Assembly: GCA_947387485.1 (NCBI GenBank)
Contig: CANDNT010000008.1
Coordinates: 62,001 to 126,000, forward strand
Direction of reading: 5' to 3'
Length of the DNA: 64,000 nt
Source of the DNA: Aquimarina rhabdastrellae
Lineage (GTDB): Bacteria; Bacteroidota; Bacteroidia; Flavobacteriales; Flavobacteriaceae
Positions 19,707-28,291 of the stretch are shown here, one piece after another. The notes below the pieces were generated by a model. It saw only the letters and a program-made list of their open reading frames with translations, was not told the origin of the DNA and did not search any database. A program made the translations under genes and the position numbers. Each line of letters starts with the position of its first letter. Position 1 is the first letter of the stretch.

Positions 19707-20192
19707 CTATAATTCTTTAATCATCCATACAGTACAACTATAATGTCCTGTGTCTCCTAGAGGTGCTTCTAATGGCGTAAATCCTATCTTTTTATACAGT
19801 TTTTGAGCAGCATTCATATAAGGCATGGTTTCTAGGTAACATCGTTTAAATCCTTGCACTTTTGCATAAGCCATACAGGTATTAATCATCGAAGTACCTA
19901 TTCCTTTACCTCTAGCTTGATCTAGAAAATACATTTTCTGTAATTCGCATACTGTTTTATCTCCACCATCTAGAGGTGCTATTCCAGCTCCTCCTATAAT
20001 AGCCCCATCATGTTCTACTACATAATATTCCATTTGATCTGGCAGATATGTTTCATACATTTGATCTAGAGAAACATCTTCATAAGCTGTTCCTACTTTA
20101 GGTACTCCTAATTCTATTAAAACTGTTCTTATCACCTTTGCAATAGCCTGATTATCTGCTGGGGTAATGGGACGAATAATTGTATTATTCAT
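19707..20192 (-). CDS. GNAT-family N-acetyltransferase
   Basis: A 161-residue protein with the GNAT fold: substrate-binding N-terminal helices, the strand GGAGIAPLDGG, and the acetyl-CoA loop ARGKGIGTSM (~112-121) of the Q/RxxGxG/A type. It ends with the usual YKKIGFTPLEAPLG segment. The substrate cannot be told from sequence; GNAT proteins of this length modify small amines or protein N-termini. The ATG at 20192 is divergent from the LEA-like gene with about 60 bases between. Confidence 0.88.
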   Translation of the reverse strand: MNNTIIRPITPADNQAIAKVIRTVLIELGVPKVGTAYEDVSLDQMYETYLPDQMEYYVVEHDGAIIGGAGIAPLDGGDKTVCELQKMYFLDQARGKGIGTSMINTCMAYAKVQGFKRCYLETMPYMNAAQKLYKKIGFTPLEAPLGDTGHYSCTVWMIKEL

Positions 20193-20208
20193 TGTGATAT
20201 ATAAATAC

Positions 20209-20216
20209 TATTTTTG
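20209..20216 (+). promoter_or_regulatory. candidate -7 element upstream of the LEA-like gene and ribD cluster
   Basis: TATTTTTG matches TAnnTTTG, 37 bases before the ATG at 20253, in the short divergent spacer. The nearest TTG triplets are at 14 and 26 bases, neither at the ideal spacing. Confidence 0.4.
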
Positions 20217-20252
20217 TGATCGAAATATACATTAATTCTATTGGGATCACCT

Positions 20253-20727
20253 ATGAATCGACTAATTTTATTTTTATTTATTTGTACTGGTATTATAGGC
20301 TGTGTTTCTCCTAAAAAACCTATTTTTAAAACTATCAAAAGCATAAAGATAGAAAAAATCGGTTTACGTGAAGTGACCCTGAATGCTGATGCTATCTTTG
20401 AAAATCCCAATGCATTACAAGGAACATTATCTCTCGAAGATCTTCATATTTTTGTTAATGATTTAGATGTAGGAACCATATCGTCAACTACATTTGAAGT
20501 ACCTTCAAAAGCAGAATTCAATGTACCTTTAAAAGGCTCTTTTTCTCTTTCAAAAATTTACAAAAAGCAACAAAAAGCAACAAAAAGGATTATTAAACAG
20601 TATTCTTACTGCTATTCAAACAGATTCTATTCAAGTACATTATAAAGGAGTTATACGTTATCATTTAGGTAATTTTAACTATCCTTATACTATTGATAAA
20701 AAACAATTTTTAAGCTTAAAAAAATAA
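20253..20727 (+). pseudogene. LEA14-like lipoprotein gene, frameshifted by a 10-bp tandem repeat
   Basis: From the ATG at 20253 the frame encodes a lipoprotein signal (lipobox GIIGC, Cys16) and a LEA type 2 / water-stress-like beta domain (NADAIFENPNALQGTLSLEDL). At 20560-20587 a 10-base unit, CAAAAAGCAA, is present 2.8 times. Past it the frame runs into a stop at 20643-20645 (131 residues). If one unit is removed, the reading frame continues in a sensible sequence (GLLNSILTAIQTDSIQVHYK, then GVIRYHLGNF) to a TAA at 20725-20727, two bases before ribD. So the present copy is a +1 frameshift, either a phase-off state, a decayed gene or a sequence error. An upstream TTG at 20241 adds only four residues and is not needed. 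Confidence 0.8.
20560..20587 (+). repeat. 10-bp tandem repeat, 2.8 copies, inside a coding region
   Basis: Unit CAAAAAGCAA at 20561-20570 and 20571-20580, and partial at 20581-20587. The unit length is not a multiple of three, so each gain or loss shifts the frame; the count that keeps the LEA-like gene open is one unit fewer than present. Confidence 0.9.
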
Positions 20728-20728
20728 A

Positions 20729-21784
20729 GTGACTACCGATCAAAAATATATGCAACGTTGTATACAACTTGCTCAAAATGGATTAGGAACAACGTATACC
20801 AATCCTATGGTAGGAAGCGTGATTGTTCACAACGATAAGATTATAGGCGAGGGTTGGCATCGTAAAGCAGGAGAACCACATGCAGAAGTACATGCTATAC
20901 AAAGTGTACAGCAACCAGAACTATTATCTGAAGCCACTATATATGTAAGTCTTGAACCTTGTAGTCATTATGGTAAAACACCTCCTTGTAGTGATCTTAT
21001 CATCCAGAAAGGAATCAAAAAAGTGGTCATTGGAGCTATTGATTCTTTTGCCAAAGTTTCTGGAAGAGGTATTCAAAAATTAAAAGATGCTGGTTGTGAT
21101 GTTACTGTTGGCATTTTAGAAAAAGAATGCCTTGCTCTTAATAAACGCTTTTTTACTTTTCACAATAAAAAACGTCCTTATATCATTTTAAAATGGGCAC
21201 AATCCTTTGATGGTTTTATAGCGCCTAAAACACAAGATATTAAAGATCGTAAACCCGTATGGATTACCACTGTAAACTCTAGACAATTAGTACACAAGTG
21301 GCGTGCCGAAGAACATGCAATTCTTGTAGGTACTTCGACGGCTGTCAAGGATAACCCTAAACTTGATGTAAGAAACTGGACTGGAAATTCACCTATACGT
21401 ATTATACTTGATCCTAACGAACGTATTCCTAAAAGTTCTCATATTTTTGATCAAAGCGTAAAAACTATTATTGTAACTCAAAAAGGACTTTATCAAAATT
21501 TATCACTACCAGAAGTAGTTATTGAAACTCTTGATTTTTCTGGTTCTATTGCAACCCAGCTCTGTGCTTTATTGCATATACACGAAATACAATCTGTAAT
21601 CATTGAAGGAGGTTCGCAAACTTTACAAACTTTTATAGACGAAAACCTTTGGGACGAAGCTCGTGTTTTTACAGGTAAATCTCATTTTAAAGAAGGGGTT
21701 CTTGCTCCTAAATTCTTTAGAAAAAAACCTTCTTTACAAACAACTATTCATACAGACACTTTAACATACCATCACAATGATTAA
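20729..21784 (+). CDS. ribD: bifunctional diaminohydroxyphosphoribosylaminopyrimidine deaminase / 5-amino-6-(5-phosphoribosylamino)uracil reductase
   Basis: RibD carries out the second and third steps of riboflavin synthesis. The 351-residue protein has an N-terminal zinc deaminase (H51 and E53 in HAEVHAI, C78 and C87 in PCSHYGKTPPC) and a C-terminal NADPH reductase (from about 145, LKWAQSFDGFIAP, later IIEGGSQTLQTF). Length is normal. The start is a GTG at 20729, one base after the repaired stop of the LEA-like gene, and it gives the family-typical YMQRCIQLAQNGLGTTYTNP beginning. The end overlaps the HAD phosphatase gene by 8 bases. Confidence 0.95.
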   Translation: MTTDQKYMQRCIQLAQNGLGTTYTNPMVGSVIVHNDKIIGEGWHRKAGEPHAEVHAIQSVQQPELLSEATIYVSLEPCSHYGKTPPCSDLIIQKGIKKVVIGAIDSFAKVSGRGIQKLKDAGCDVTVGILEKECLALNKRFFTFHNKKRPYIILKWAQSFDGFIAPKTQDIKDRKPVWITTVNSRQLVHKWRAEEHAILVGTSTAVKDNPKLDVRNWTGNSPIRIILDPNERIPKSSHIFDQSVKTIIVTQKGLYQNLSLPEVVIETLDFSGSIATQLCALLHIHEIQSVIIEGGSQTLQTFIDENLWDEARVFTGKSHFKEGVLAPKFFRKKPSLQTTIHTDTLTYHHND

Positions 21785-22385
21785 GACCATTATTTTTGAT
21801 TTTGGAGATGTCTTTATCAATCTTGACAAAGCAGCTACACCTCATTTTTTTGAACGTTTAACGGTATCTTATTTTGGAGAAAAAGAGACCGCGCTCAATC
21901 AACAATACGAAATGGGATTATGTTCTACTCAAGAACTCATCTCATCATATCAACAATGGTATCCGCACCTTTCGTCAGATGATATTATTACTGCATGGAA
22001 CGCTATCTTATTAGATTTCCCCATGCATCGTTTAACATTCTTAAAGCAGCTAGCTGCTCAAAAAAAATACAAGCTTATTTTATTAAGTAATACAAATGAT
22101 TTACATATAAATTGGATTAAAGAGCATATTTCGTTTTATGAAGAGTTTAAATCTTGCTTTGATGTTTTTTATTTATCTCAAGAAATTCATTTCAGAAAAC
22201 CTAATGCTGATATTTTTGAGTTTGTAGTCGCACAAAATCAACTTATTCCAGAAGAGACTCTATTTATAGATGATACCAAAGCTAATACAGACACCGCTCA
22301 AACTCTAGGTATTCATGTATGGAACAACAATCCGCATACAGAGGATGTAACTGATTTATTTACTGTTAAAGCTAATTTATTTTGA
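21777..22385 (+). CDS. HAD-superfamily (subfamily IA) hydrolase
   Basis: A 202-residue cytoplasmic phosphatase-like protein. Motif I is DFGDVFINLD (residues 7-16; the second acidic residue of the DxD pair is a glycine-aspartate variant, as in several HAD-IA members). Motif II is LLSNTN, motif III the lysine in FRKPNADIF, and motif IV IDDTKANTDTAQTLG. The arrangement fits YihX-like or epoxide-hydrolase-like HADs. The position right after ribD makes a flavin-precursor phosphatase possible, but this is an inference only. Confidence 0.88.
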   Translation: MIKTIIFDFGDVFINLDKAATPHFFERLTVSYFGEKETALNQQYEMGLCSTQELISSYQQWYPHLSSDDIITAWNAILLDFPMHRLTFLKQLAAQKKYKLILLSNTNDLHINWIKEHISFYEEFKSCFDVFYLSQEIHFRKPNADIFEFVVAQNQLIPEETLFIDDTKANTDTAQTLGIHVWNNNPHTEDVTDLFTVKANLF

Positions 22386-23248
22386 TTTATCTTATTTTAA
22401 GTGTTCTTTTTTCAAGTATCCTCTTTATCATTTTCAAATTCTTTGATATCTATAAGATCGATACCTTACAAGCCATAGTTATCAATTATGTTATTGCTAC
22501 TATATGTGGGATTTTAAATTTTGAAGGTACTTTTGTCTATACACAACTTCCTTCTTTTGATTGGTTTTGGGGAGCAGCTTTTCTCGGTTTTCTTTTTATT
22601 ACTATTTTCAATTTAATAGCCTTAACGACACAACGCAATGGTGTTGCTGTTGCTGCTGTTGCTAGTAAAATGAGTTTGGCTATCCCTATTCTATTTGGTA
22701 TACTTATCTATGGCGAAAGTACTAGCATTCAAAAATTAATTGGTATTACTATTGCACTTGTCGCCGTATACCTCACTTCGGCAACGACACATCAAACTCA
22801 AACAACTTATAAACGTAATCTCATTTTACCATTATTTGTCTTTTTGGGTAGTGGTATAATCGATACGAGTTTAAAATATTTAGAAACAAATTATGTTCCT
22901 AGTAATGAAACAGCTCTATTCTCGGCAACTATATTTTGCTTTGCAGCTATATTAGGTATAGGTACGTTACTTTTTAAAATCATTCAAGGAAAGGTATCAT
23001 TTAAAACAAAAAACATTTTAGGCGGAATTGCTTTAGGTATTCCTAATTATTTTTCTATTTATTTCTTAATAAAAGCATTACGACATCATCCTGATAGTGC
23101 TATTACTTTTACTATTAACAATATTGCAATTCTGCTTCTTTCTACATTTTTTGGAATTCTTTTATTCAAAGAAAAATTGATCACAAAAAACTGGATAGGT
23201 ATTGCTTTGGCCGTTATAAGTATTATCTTGGTTGCCTCTGTTTCTTAA
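22382..23248 (+). CDS. EamA/DMT-family inner-membrane transporter
   Basis: A 288-residue protein with about ten membrane segments in two similar halves (~3-130 and ~145-288), each with the EamA pattern. Examples are SKMSLAIPILFGILIYGES in the first half and FTINNIAILLLSTFFGILLF in the second. Substrates of this superfamily range from amino acids to nucleotide-linked metabolites and cannot be predicted here. The start is TTG at 22382, overlapping the HAD stop codon by four bases, which indicates translational coupling. Confidence 0.9.
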   Translation: MIYLILSVLFSSILFIIFKFFDIYKIDTLQAIVINYVIATICGILNFEGTFVYTQLPSFDWFWGAAFLGFLFITIFNLIALTTQRNGVAVAAVASKMSLAIPILFGILIYGESTSIQKLIGITIALVAVYLTSATTHQTQTTYKRNLILPLFVFLGSGIIDTSLKYLETNYVPSNETALFSATIFCFAAILGIGTLLFKIIQGKVSFKTKNILGGIALGIPNYFSIYFLIKALRHHPDSAITFTINNIAILLLSTFFGILLFKEKLITKNWIGIALAVISIILVASVS

Positions 23249-23265
23249 ATTAAAATATATCGCTT

Positions 23266-23880
23266 TTGGAAATAAAAGATTCATATAAAACAATTGATAT
23301 TCCTAACGAAGAAGTATTGTTTAAAGATAAAAACAGTAAATTCTTTGGCTATGCTTTTCCAGTAACCAACGAAGAACAAGTAAAAGATCATATAGAAGCA
23401 TTAAAAAAACAACATCATGCAGCCAGACACTGGTGTTATGCTTGGCAATTAGGTACAGAAAAACTTAGACATAGAGCAAATGATGATGGTGAACCTTCAA
23501 ATTCTGCTGGACAACCTATTTATGGGCAGATACAATCTTTTGACGTTACCAATATTCTTATTGTTGTAGTTCGATATTTCGGTGGAGTTAAATTAGGTGT
23601 TAGCGGCTTGATCAATGCATACAAAACTGCTGCCCAAATGGCTCTTGAAGCTTGCGAAATTGTAGAAAAAACAATCAATATTGATTTCGAAATTGTTTTT
23701 GAATACAAAAACATGAACAAAGTGATGCGTATACTTAAAGAGCATCAAATAAACATTACTAATCAAAAATTAGAATTAGATTGTAGAATTTATATTTCTG
23801 TACGAAAAAAAGAAGCATCAAAAATCAAAGAAATTTTTGACGCTTTATATGAGGTAGAAATCAAAGAAATTGAAAATTAA
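23266..23880 (+). CDS. YigZ/IMPACT family protein
   Basis: A 204-residue cytosolic protein of the UPF0029/IMPACT type. The diagnostic segment AWQLGTEKLRHRANDDGEPSNSAGQPIYGQI (split here as RHRANDDGEPSNSAGQPI) and VVRYFGGVKLGVSGLINAYK is present, and a C-terminal domain of ~65 residues follows, as in YigZ. The function is not settled; the eukaryotic relatives regulate translation. The start is TTG at 23266, 17 bases after the transporter. The stop overlaps the convergent thioesterase gene by four bases. Confidence 0.9.
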   Translation: MEIKDSYKTIDIPNEEVLFKDKNSKFFGYAFPVTNEEQVKDHIEALKKQHHAARHWCYAWQLGTEKLRHRANDDGEPSNSAGQPIYGQIQSFDVTNILIVVVRYFGGVKLGVSGLINAYKTAAQMALEACEIVEKTINIDFEIVFEYKNMNKVMRILKEHQINITNQKLELDCRIYISVRKKEASKIKEIFDALYEVEIKEIEN

Positions 23881-24311
23881 TTGTCATTATCTTCAATTCC
23901 ATTTTCTGCTGCTAATTTTATTTTTTCCAATAGATCATCTGGACATGCCATTGGTCTTTTTGTAGCTGCATTTAAAAACACTAGCGTAGTCGTTGCAGTT
24001 GTTAATAACTCTTGGTTTTGGTTATAAATTTCATAGTCAAAAACGATTCTAGCTGTAGGAATTTTCCTTAACATAGTTTTCACTTGTAGGATATCATCAA
24101 AGTATGCAGATTTTTTGAATTTTAAATCCATAGTAACAATAGGCAACATCACACCTTCTGCCTCCATTGTTTTGTAAGAAACACCTAGTTTTTCAAGCCA
24201 CTCAATCCTTGAAACTTCCAGATACTGAGCGTAATTACCGTGATGTACCACTCCCATTTGATCAGTCTCTGCATATCTTACTTTTATCTTAGTATTTGAA
24301 ATTATTTTCAT
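23877..24311 (-). CDS. acyl-CoA thioesterase, 4-hydroxybenzoyl-CoA thioesterase (hot-dog) family
   Basis: A 144-residue hot-dog-fold protein of the YbgC/4HBT type. The catalytic region reads RYAETDQMGVVHHGNYAQYLE (Asp17 with the following HHGNY), and the helix continues with RIEWLEKLGVSY, as in the family. It hydrolyses acyl-CoA or related thioesters. It is divergent from dnaA with a 197-base spacer. Confidence 0.92.
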   Translation of the reverse strand: MKIISNTKIKVRYAETDQMGVVHHGNYAQYLEVSRIEWLEKLGVSYKTMEAEGVMLPIVTMDLKFKKSAYFDDILQVKTMLRKIPTARIVFDYEIYNQNQELLTTATTTLVFLNAATKRPMACPDDLLEKIKLAAENGIEDNDN

Positions 24312-24325
24312 TATATTGTATAATA

Positions 24326-24355
24326 TTTTGCGTGCAATCTAAGTTTATATTTTTG
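24326..24355 (+). promoter_or_regulatory. Bacteroidota-type promoter of dnaA
   Basis: TTTTG (24326-24330) and, 17 bases later, TATTTTTG (24348-24355) match TTG / TAnnTTTG. Transcription would start near 24362 and give a leader of about 147 bases before the dnaA ATG at 24509. Confidence 0.55.
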
Positions 24356-24414
24356 AAAGTATGCGAAAAAAATATTTAAAATTCAACCTGCTTTTCGTTT
24401 TTTTTTTACATTTT

Positions 24415-24470
24415 TTGTTCACATATTTGTTCACAGAAAACAACAGGGAGTTTTTCAACATTTTTCCACT
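24415..24470 (+). promoter_or_regulatory. candidate DnaA-box-like cluster in the dnaA leader
   Basis: TTGTTCACA occurs twice (24415-24423 and 24427-24435), 12 bases apart, about one helical turn. TTTTCCACT follows at 24462-24470. Each is close to the DnaA box TTATCCACA. The surroundings are very T-rich. This could be an autoregulatory site or part of the origin of replication. Confidence 0.4.
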
Positions 24471-24508
24471 TTTTTTAACATTTTTGAATAGTAAACCATA
24501 ACCACTGT

Positions 24509-25936
24509 ATGAACAAAACAGCGCAATCAGTTTGGGATAATTGTTTGTCTTTTATAGAAGACAACATAACTCCACAGGCATATAAAACCTGGTTTGAACC
24601 TATTAAAGCTGTAAAACTTACAGAGGGTGCTTTGAGTATTCAAGTTCCTAGTAAATTCTTTTATGAATGGCTAGAAGAACATTATGTTAAATTGCTTAAA
24701 GTTTCTTTAATGCGCGAACTAGGAGAAGGCGCAAAATTGGTATATGTTATTAAAATGGAAAATTCTTATGACAATAAAAAACCTTTTACTGAAAAAATCC
24801 CAAGTACACATCGTAGTGCTGTAAAATCTCAAGAGGTTGACGTTCCTATCAAAAGTAAAAATCCAGAACTTAAGAATCCTTTTGTGATTCCTGGAATTAG
24901 AAATGTCAAAATTGATTCGCAATTAAACCCTAATTACAACTTCGAAAATTTCTTAGAAGGAGATTCTAACCGTTTAGCTAGATCAGCTGGTATGGCAGTA
25001 GCCAATAAACCTGGAGGAACTTCTTTTAATCCTTTGTTAATATTTGGAGGTGTAGGTCTAGGTAAAACACACTTAGCTCATGCTATTGGTGTTAATATTA
25101 AAGACAATTATCCTGAGAAAACAGTATTATATATTTCTGCCGAAAAGTTTACACAACAATATATCGAATCGGTAAAAAAGAATAATCGTAACGATTTCAT
25201 TCATTTCTATCAAATTATAGATGTGTTGATTGTAGATGATATTCAGTTGTTATCAGGTAAAGCTGGTACTCAAGATGTATTTTTCCATATTTTCAACCAT
25301 TTACATCAAAACGGGAAGCAAGTTATCCTTACTAGTGATAAAGCACCTGTTGATATGCAAGATATTGAACAACGTTTATTATCTCGTTTTAAATGGGGAT
25401 TATCTGCAGAATTGCATCAACCAGATTTTGAAACCAGAATTTCGATTATTAGAAATAAACTATATCGTGATGGTGTAGAAATGCCTGAGGATATTGTTGA
25501 ATTCTTAGCTAACAATATTAAAACTAACATTAGAGAGTTAGAAGGTGCTATCATTTCATTAATTGCACATTCTTCTTTTAATAGAAAAGATATCACTATA
25601 GATCTTGCCAAAAATATTGTTGACAATTATGTTAAGAATACTAAACGTGAAGTTTCTATAGACTACATTCAAAAAGTAGTAAGTGATTATTTCCAAATGG
25701 ATGTTGAGACTTTACAATCCAAAACAAGAAAACGTCATATTGTTCAAGCACGTCAATTAGCAATGTTCTTTGCTAAAAAATTGACCAAAGCATCATTGGC
25801 TAGTATTGGTTCTCAAATAGGAAAAAGAGATCACGCTACTGTATTACATGCTTGCAAAACTGTAGATAACTTATCTGCAACAGATAAGCAGTTTAGAAAA
25901 TACGTAGAAGACTTAAATAAAAAACTTACACTCTAA
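24509..25936 (+). CDS. dnaA: chromosomal replication initiator protein DnaA
   Basis: DnaA binds the origin and melts it to start replication. The 475-residue protein has the four family domains: an N-terminal DnaB/DiaA-interaction domain (1-80), a variable linker, an AAA+ domain (Walker A GGVGLGKT near 180-187, Walker B LIVDDIQ near 238-244), and the C-terminal DNA-binding domain with the DnaA signature (IGKRDHATVLHACK, near residues 440-453). Length is normal. The N-terminus MNKTAQSVWDNCLSF fits the family. Confidence 0.98.
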   Translation: MNKTAQSVWDNCLSFIEDNITPQAYKTWFEPIKAVKLTEGALSIQVPSKFFYEWLEEHYVKLLKVSLMRELGEGAKLVYVIKMENSYDNKKPFTEKIPSTHRSAVKSQEVDVPIKSKNPELKNPFVIPGIRNVKIDSQLNPNYNFENFLEGDSNRLARSAGMAVANKPGGTSFNPLLIFGGVGLGKTHLAHAIGVNIKDNYPEKTVLYISAEKFTQQYIESVKKNNRNDFIHFYQIIDVLIVDDIQLLSGKAGTQDVFFHIFNHLHQNGKQVILTSDKAPVDMQDIEQRLLSRFKWGLSAELHQPDFETRISIIRNKLYRDGVEMPEDIVEFLANNIKTNIRELEGAIISLIAHSSFNRKDITIDLAKNIVDNYVKNTKREVSIDYIQKVVSDYFQMDVETLQSKTRKRHIVQARQLAMFFAKKLTKASLASIGSQIGKRDHATVLHACKTVDNLSATDKQFRKYVEDLNKKLTL

Positions 25937-25948
25937 TCCATTTTTAAA

Positions 25949-26416
25949 ATGCCTGTAAAAATTTTAATGGTTTGCCTTGGTAATATTTGTCGCTCACCAT
26001 TAGCAGAGGGTATTTTACAATCAAAATTAGATACTAATCAATTTATAGTTGATTCTGCTGGAACTAGTGGTTATCACCAAGGAGAACGTCCTGATCCTAG
26101 ATCTATCACTACAGCCAGAGCTCATGGTATTGATATAACTAATCAAAGATCTGCACATTTTCATGCTTCAGATTTTGATCGTTATGATTATATCTATGTT
26201 ATGGACCAGTCAAATTACGATAATGTAATAAAATTAGCTTCGACTGAAAGGGATCGACAAAAGGTAAAATTAATCTTAGACGAAATCTATCCAAACCAAA
26301 ACATGGAAGTTCCTGATCCTTATTATGGAGGAGACCAAGGTTTTGAAAATGTATATCAAATGTTAGACCTTGCTTGCGATCAAATAGCAGAAAAATTAAA
26401 TGGAAACATCATTTAA
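25949..26416 (+). CDS. low molecular weight protein-tyrosine phosphatase
   Basis: A 155-residue cytoplasmic enzyme with the P-loop CLGNICRSP (C9 to R15, the C(X)5R motif) and the catalytic aspartate in DPYYGG near residue 125. In other bacteria such enzymes dephosphorylate tyrosine kinases of polysaccharide export or arsenate-like substrates. Nothing nearby indicates a partner. It starts 12 bases after dnaA and may be co-transcribed with it. Confidence 0.93.
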   Translation: MPVKILMVCLGNICRSPLAEGILQSKLDTNQFIVDSAGTSGYHQGERPDPRSITTARAHGIDITNQRSAHFHASDFDRYDYIYVMDQSNYDNVIKLASTERDRQKVKLILDEIYPNQNMEVPDPYYGGDQGFENVYQMLDLACDQIAEKLNGNII

Positions 26417-26593
26417 TTTTTTATTCTTCTATAACATATTTATTCCTTTCAAATTTTCATAATTTTCAATTATACGACCTTAGAATCTTCTCATTTTTTG
26501 TTCAAAGTATAATTTTCTCCATCTTTTTTATATATTTAGCCCTAAGCTTAAATTAAACAGGAAACAATTAAAGTCATTCAAAACCACTATTGT

Positions 26594-27322
26594 ATGGAAC
26601 ATTCCCCACTACCCCTTAAAGGTAAATTATACCTCATCCCAAACAGACTTGGTGACGATATTCCTCTAGAAGTATTACCCATCTCGATAAAAAAAGTAAT
26701 TGAAGAAGTAGATCATTACATAGTAGAAAATGAAAAACCTGCTAGACGTTTCATCAAAAAAGTGAGCCCTAGTAAATCTCAAAAATCTCTTACCCTTTAT
26801 AGTATCAATAAATATACTGATAGTGCCGAGATTCCAGATTTTCTTACTCCTTGCCTACAAGGTTTATCTATGGGATTATTGTCAGATGCAGGATGTCCTG
26901 GTATTGCAGATCCTGGTGCCGAAGTGATTAAACTTGCTCACCAAAAAGGAATTCAAGTTGTACCTCTAGTTGGTCCTTCTTCTATTCTTATGGCAATGAT
27001 GAGCAGCGGAATGAATGGTCAGAGTTTTACTTTTAATGGTTATTTACCTATTGATAAAAACGAACGCAAACTCAAGATTAAAAAATTAGAACGTACTTCG
27101 ATTGAACAAAACCAAGCTCAAATCTTTATAGAAACACCTTATAGAAATGATAAAATGTTAGCAGATCTTGTTACTATTTTACATCCTAATACTTCTATTT
27201 GTGTAGCTTGTGATATTACCTTAAATACTGAATTTATATTGACCAAAACAGCCAAAGAATGGTCCAAAATAAAAGTAGACCTTCATAAAAGGCCTACTAT
27301 TTTTATTATTCAAAAAGAATAA
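26594..27322 (+). CDS. RsmI-like SAM-dependent methyltransferase (tetrapyrrole methylase family)
   Basis: A 242-residue protein of the tetrapyrrole/diphthine methylase family. Visible are the N-terminal KGKLYLIPNRLGD start, the SAM-site segment GLLSDAGCPGIADPGAE (~98-114), and the VPLVGPSSILMAMMSSGMNG segment that follows. RsmI 2'-O-methylates C1402 of 16S rRNA. Flavobacteria often carry this shorter relative as well, so the exact substrate is left open. It ends in a bidirectional terminator shared with the convergent gene. Confidence 0.85.
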   Translation: MEHSPLPLKGKLYLIPNRLGDDIPLEVLPISIKKVIEEVDHYIVENEKPARRFIKKVSPSKSQKSLTLYSINKYTDSAEIPDFLTPCLQGLSMGLLSDAGCPGIADPGAEVIKLAHQKGIQVVPLVGPSSILMAMMSSGMNGQSFTFNGYLPIDKNERKLKIKKLERTSIEQNQAQIFIETPYRNDKMLADLVTILHPNTSICVACDITLNTEFILTKTAKEWSKIKVDLHKRPTIFIIQKE

Positions 27323-27346
27323 GAGATTTAAACTCTTATTCTTTTT
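27312..27346. terminator. bidirectional rho-independent terminator
   Basis: Fourteen-base arms AAAAAGAATAAGAG and CTCTTATTCTTTTT with a 7-base loop, located between the convergent methylase and transglycosylase-like genes. Confidence 0.85.
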
Positions 27347-27354
27347 CTATTTTT

Positions 27355-27996
27355 TTATAAAACTACTTTTGCTTTTTGATTTTTTTCTATTTCAGAAGTA
27401 TCATAGCCAGCAAATCGTTTCATGTAGTAACGAATTGTCGTTCCGTTTGCATCAGAGAATCCTTGAACTCCTCCACTGCGAAGATATTTTTTAACAGATC
27501 CTGGTCCAGCCAAATGTGCAGCTGCTAATATTCCTGATTCTGTCACTTTAATACCATTCATATACCTACCATCAAAGCGAGCTATATCTCTGCGTAAAAT
27601 CCATTTGTTTCTAGATGCATTTGCATAAAAAGCTTTTTCTTGAAGTTCTGGAGTATTTAAAAATGCTTGTACATCTTTAATCCCTATCAATGCTAAAGTT
27701 CCTCTACCAAATTGGTATTTTCCTAAATATCCAAATTGATTGATTACATCATAGCTTCCTCTAGACTCTTTAAAAGCAATTGCTTCTTTAAATCCTAAAT
27801 ACGTCTTTCCTAATTTAGGAGAAATCGTTTCAGGTAAATTGTCTTCTATTTCATTAAAGTTTGGTGCTACATAAAACAAATCCAATCCTGCCGTGCTATA
27901 CGCACTAAAATCGTTTTGTTCTTTTTCTGTAAACCCAACTGTGACTGCTCCACCTACTGCGAGCAACATAGATAATTTTACTATCTTCTTTATCAT
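27355..27996 (-). CDS. secreted transglycosylase-like (lysozyme-fold) protein
   Basis: A 213-residue protein starting at the ATG at 27996; a GTG start at 28059 would place 21 extra residues before an otherwise clear N-terminal membrane/signal segment (MIKKIVKLSMLLAVGGA). From residue ~65 the sequence resembles the SLT/lysozyme fold: catalytic-like Glu in AFKESRGSYD, then YLGKYQFGRGTL, then GILAAAHLAGPG, which is the order of the goose-lysozyme/SLT core. It is probably a periplasmic peptidoglycan lyase or a related cell-wall protein. Confidence 0.72.
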   Translation of the reverse strand: MIKKIVKLSMLLAVGGAVTVGFTEKEQNDFSAYSTAGLDLFYVAPNFNEIEDNLPETISPKLGKTYLGFKEAIAFKESRGSYDVINQFGYLGKYQFGRGTLALIGIKDVQAFLNTPELQEKAFYANASRNKWILRRDIARFDGRYMNGIKVTESGILAAAHLAGPGSVKKYLRSGGVQGFSDANGTTIRYYMKRFAGYDTSEIEKNQKAKVVL

Positions 27997-28216
27997 ATAA
28001 ACATTTTCTAAGTAGCCGCAAATAATCATCACAAAAGCAATTTTTATCTCCGTCCCCACCTACTTAAATTTTGCGGCGCAAAGATACGACCTTTTTCAAT
28101 TACTAAACAAATAATAGGCTAATATTCATCAAAAAAGGGGTTAAATCCCCCGTCATAAAACCAATTTTCTATTATTAATATTTCAGTATTCTATCAAATA
28201 ATATTCCAAAAAAACA

Positions 28217-28254
28217 AACTCATTGCCATTTCATAAGAAAATAGACAATGAGTT
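28217..28254 (-). terminator. rho-independent terminator of the dapF-GNAT-mltG operon
   Basis: On the minus strand an 11-base stem (AACTCATTGTC with GGCAATGAGTT, one G-T pair) encloses an inner A/T hairpin and is followed by a run of Ts (28216-28208), 37 bases after the mltG stop. Confidence 0.75.
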
Positions 28255-28291
28255 CGTTAATATCGATCAGATTATATAAATCTGATATTTG

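Noticed and set aside
27996..28059. Longer N-terminus for the transglycosylase-like protein
   Set aside because: The GTG at 28059 is not needed; the ATG at 27996 places the hydrophobic signal segment at the very N-terminus.
28265..28285. Inverted repeat ATCAGATT / AATCTGAT next to mltG
   Set aside because: It lacks a T run on either strand, so I do not call it a terminator; the stronger hairpin at 28217-28254 fills that role.
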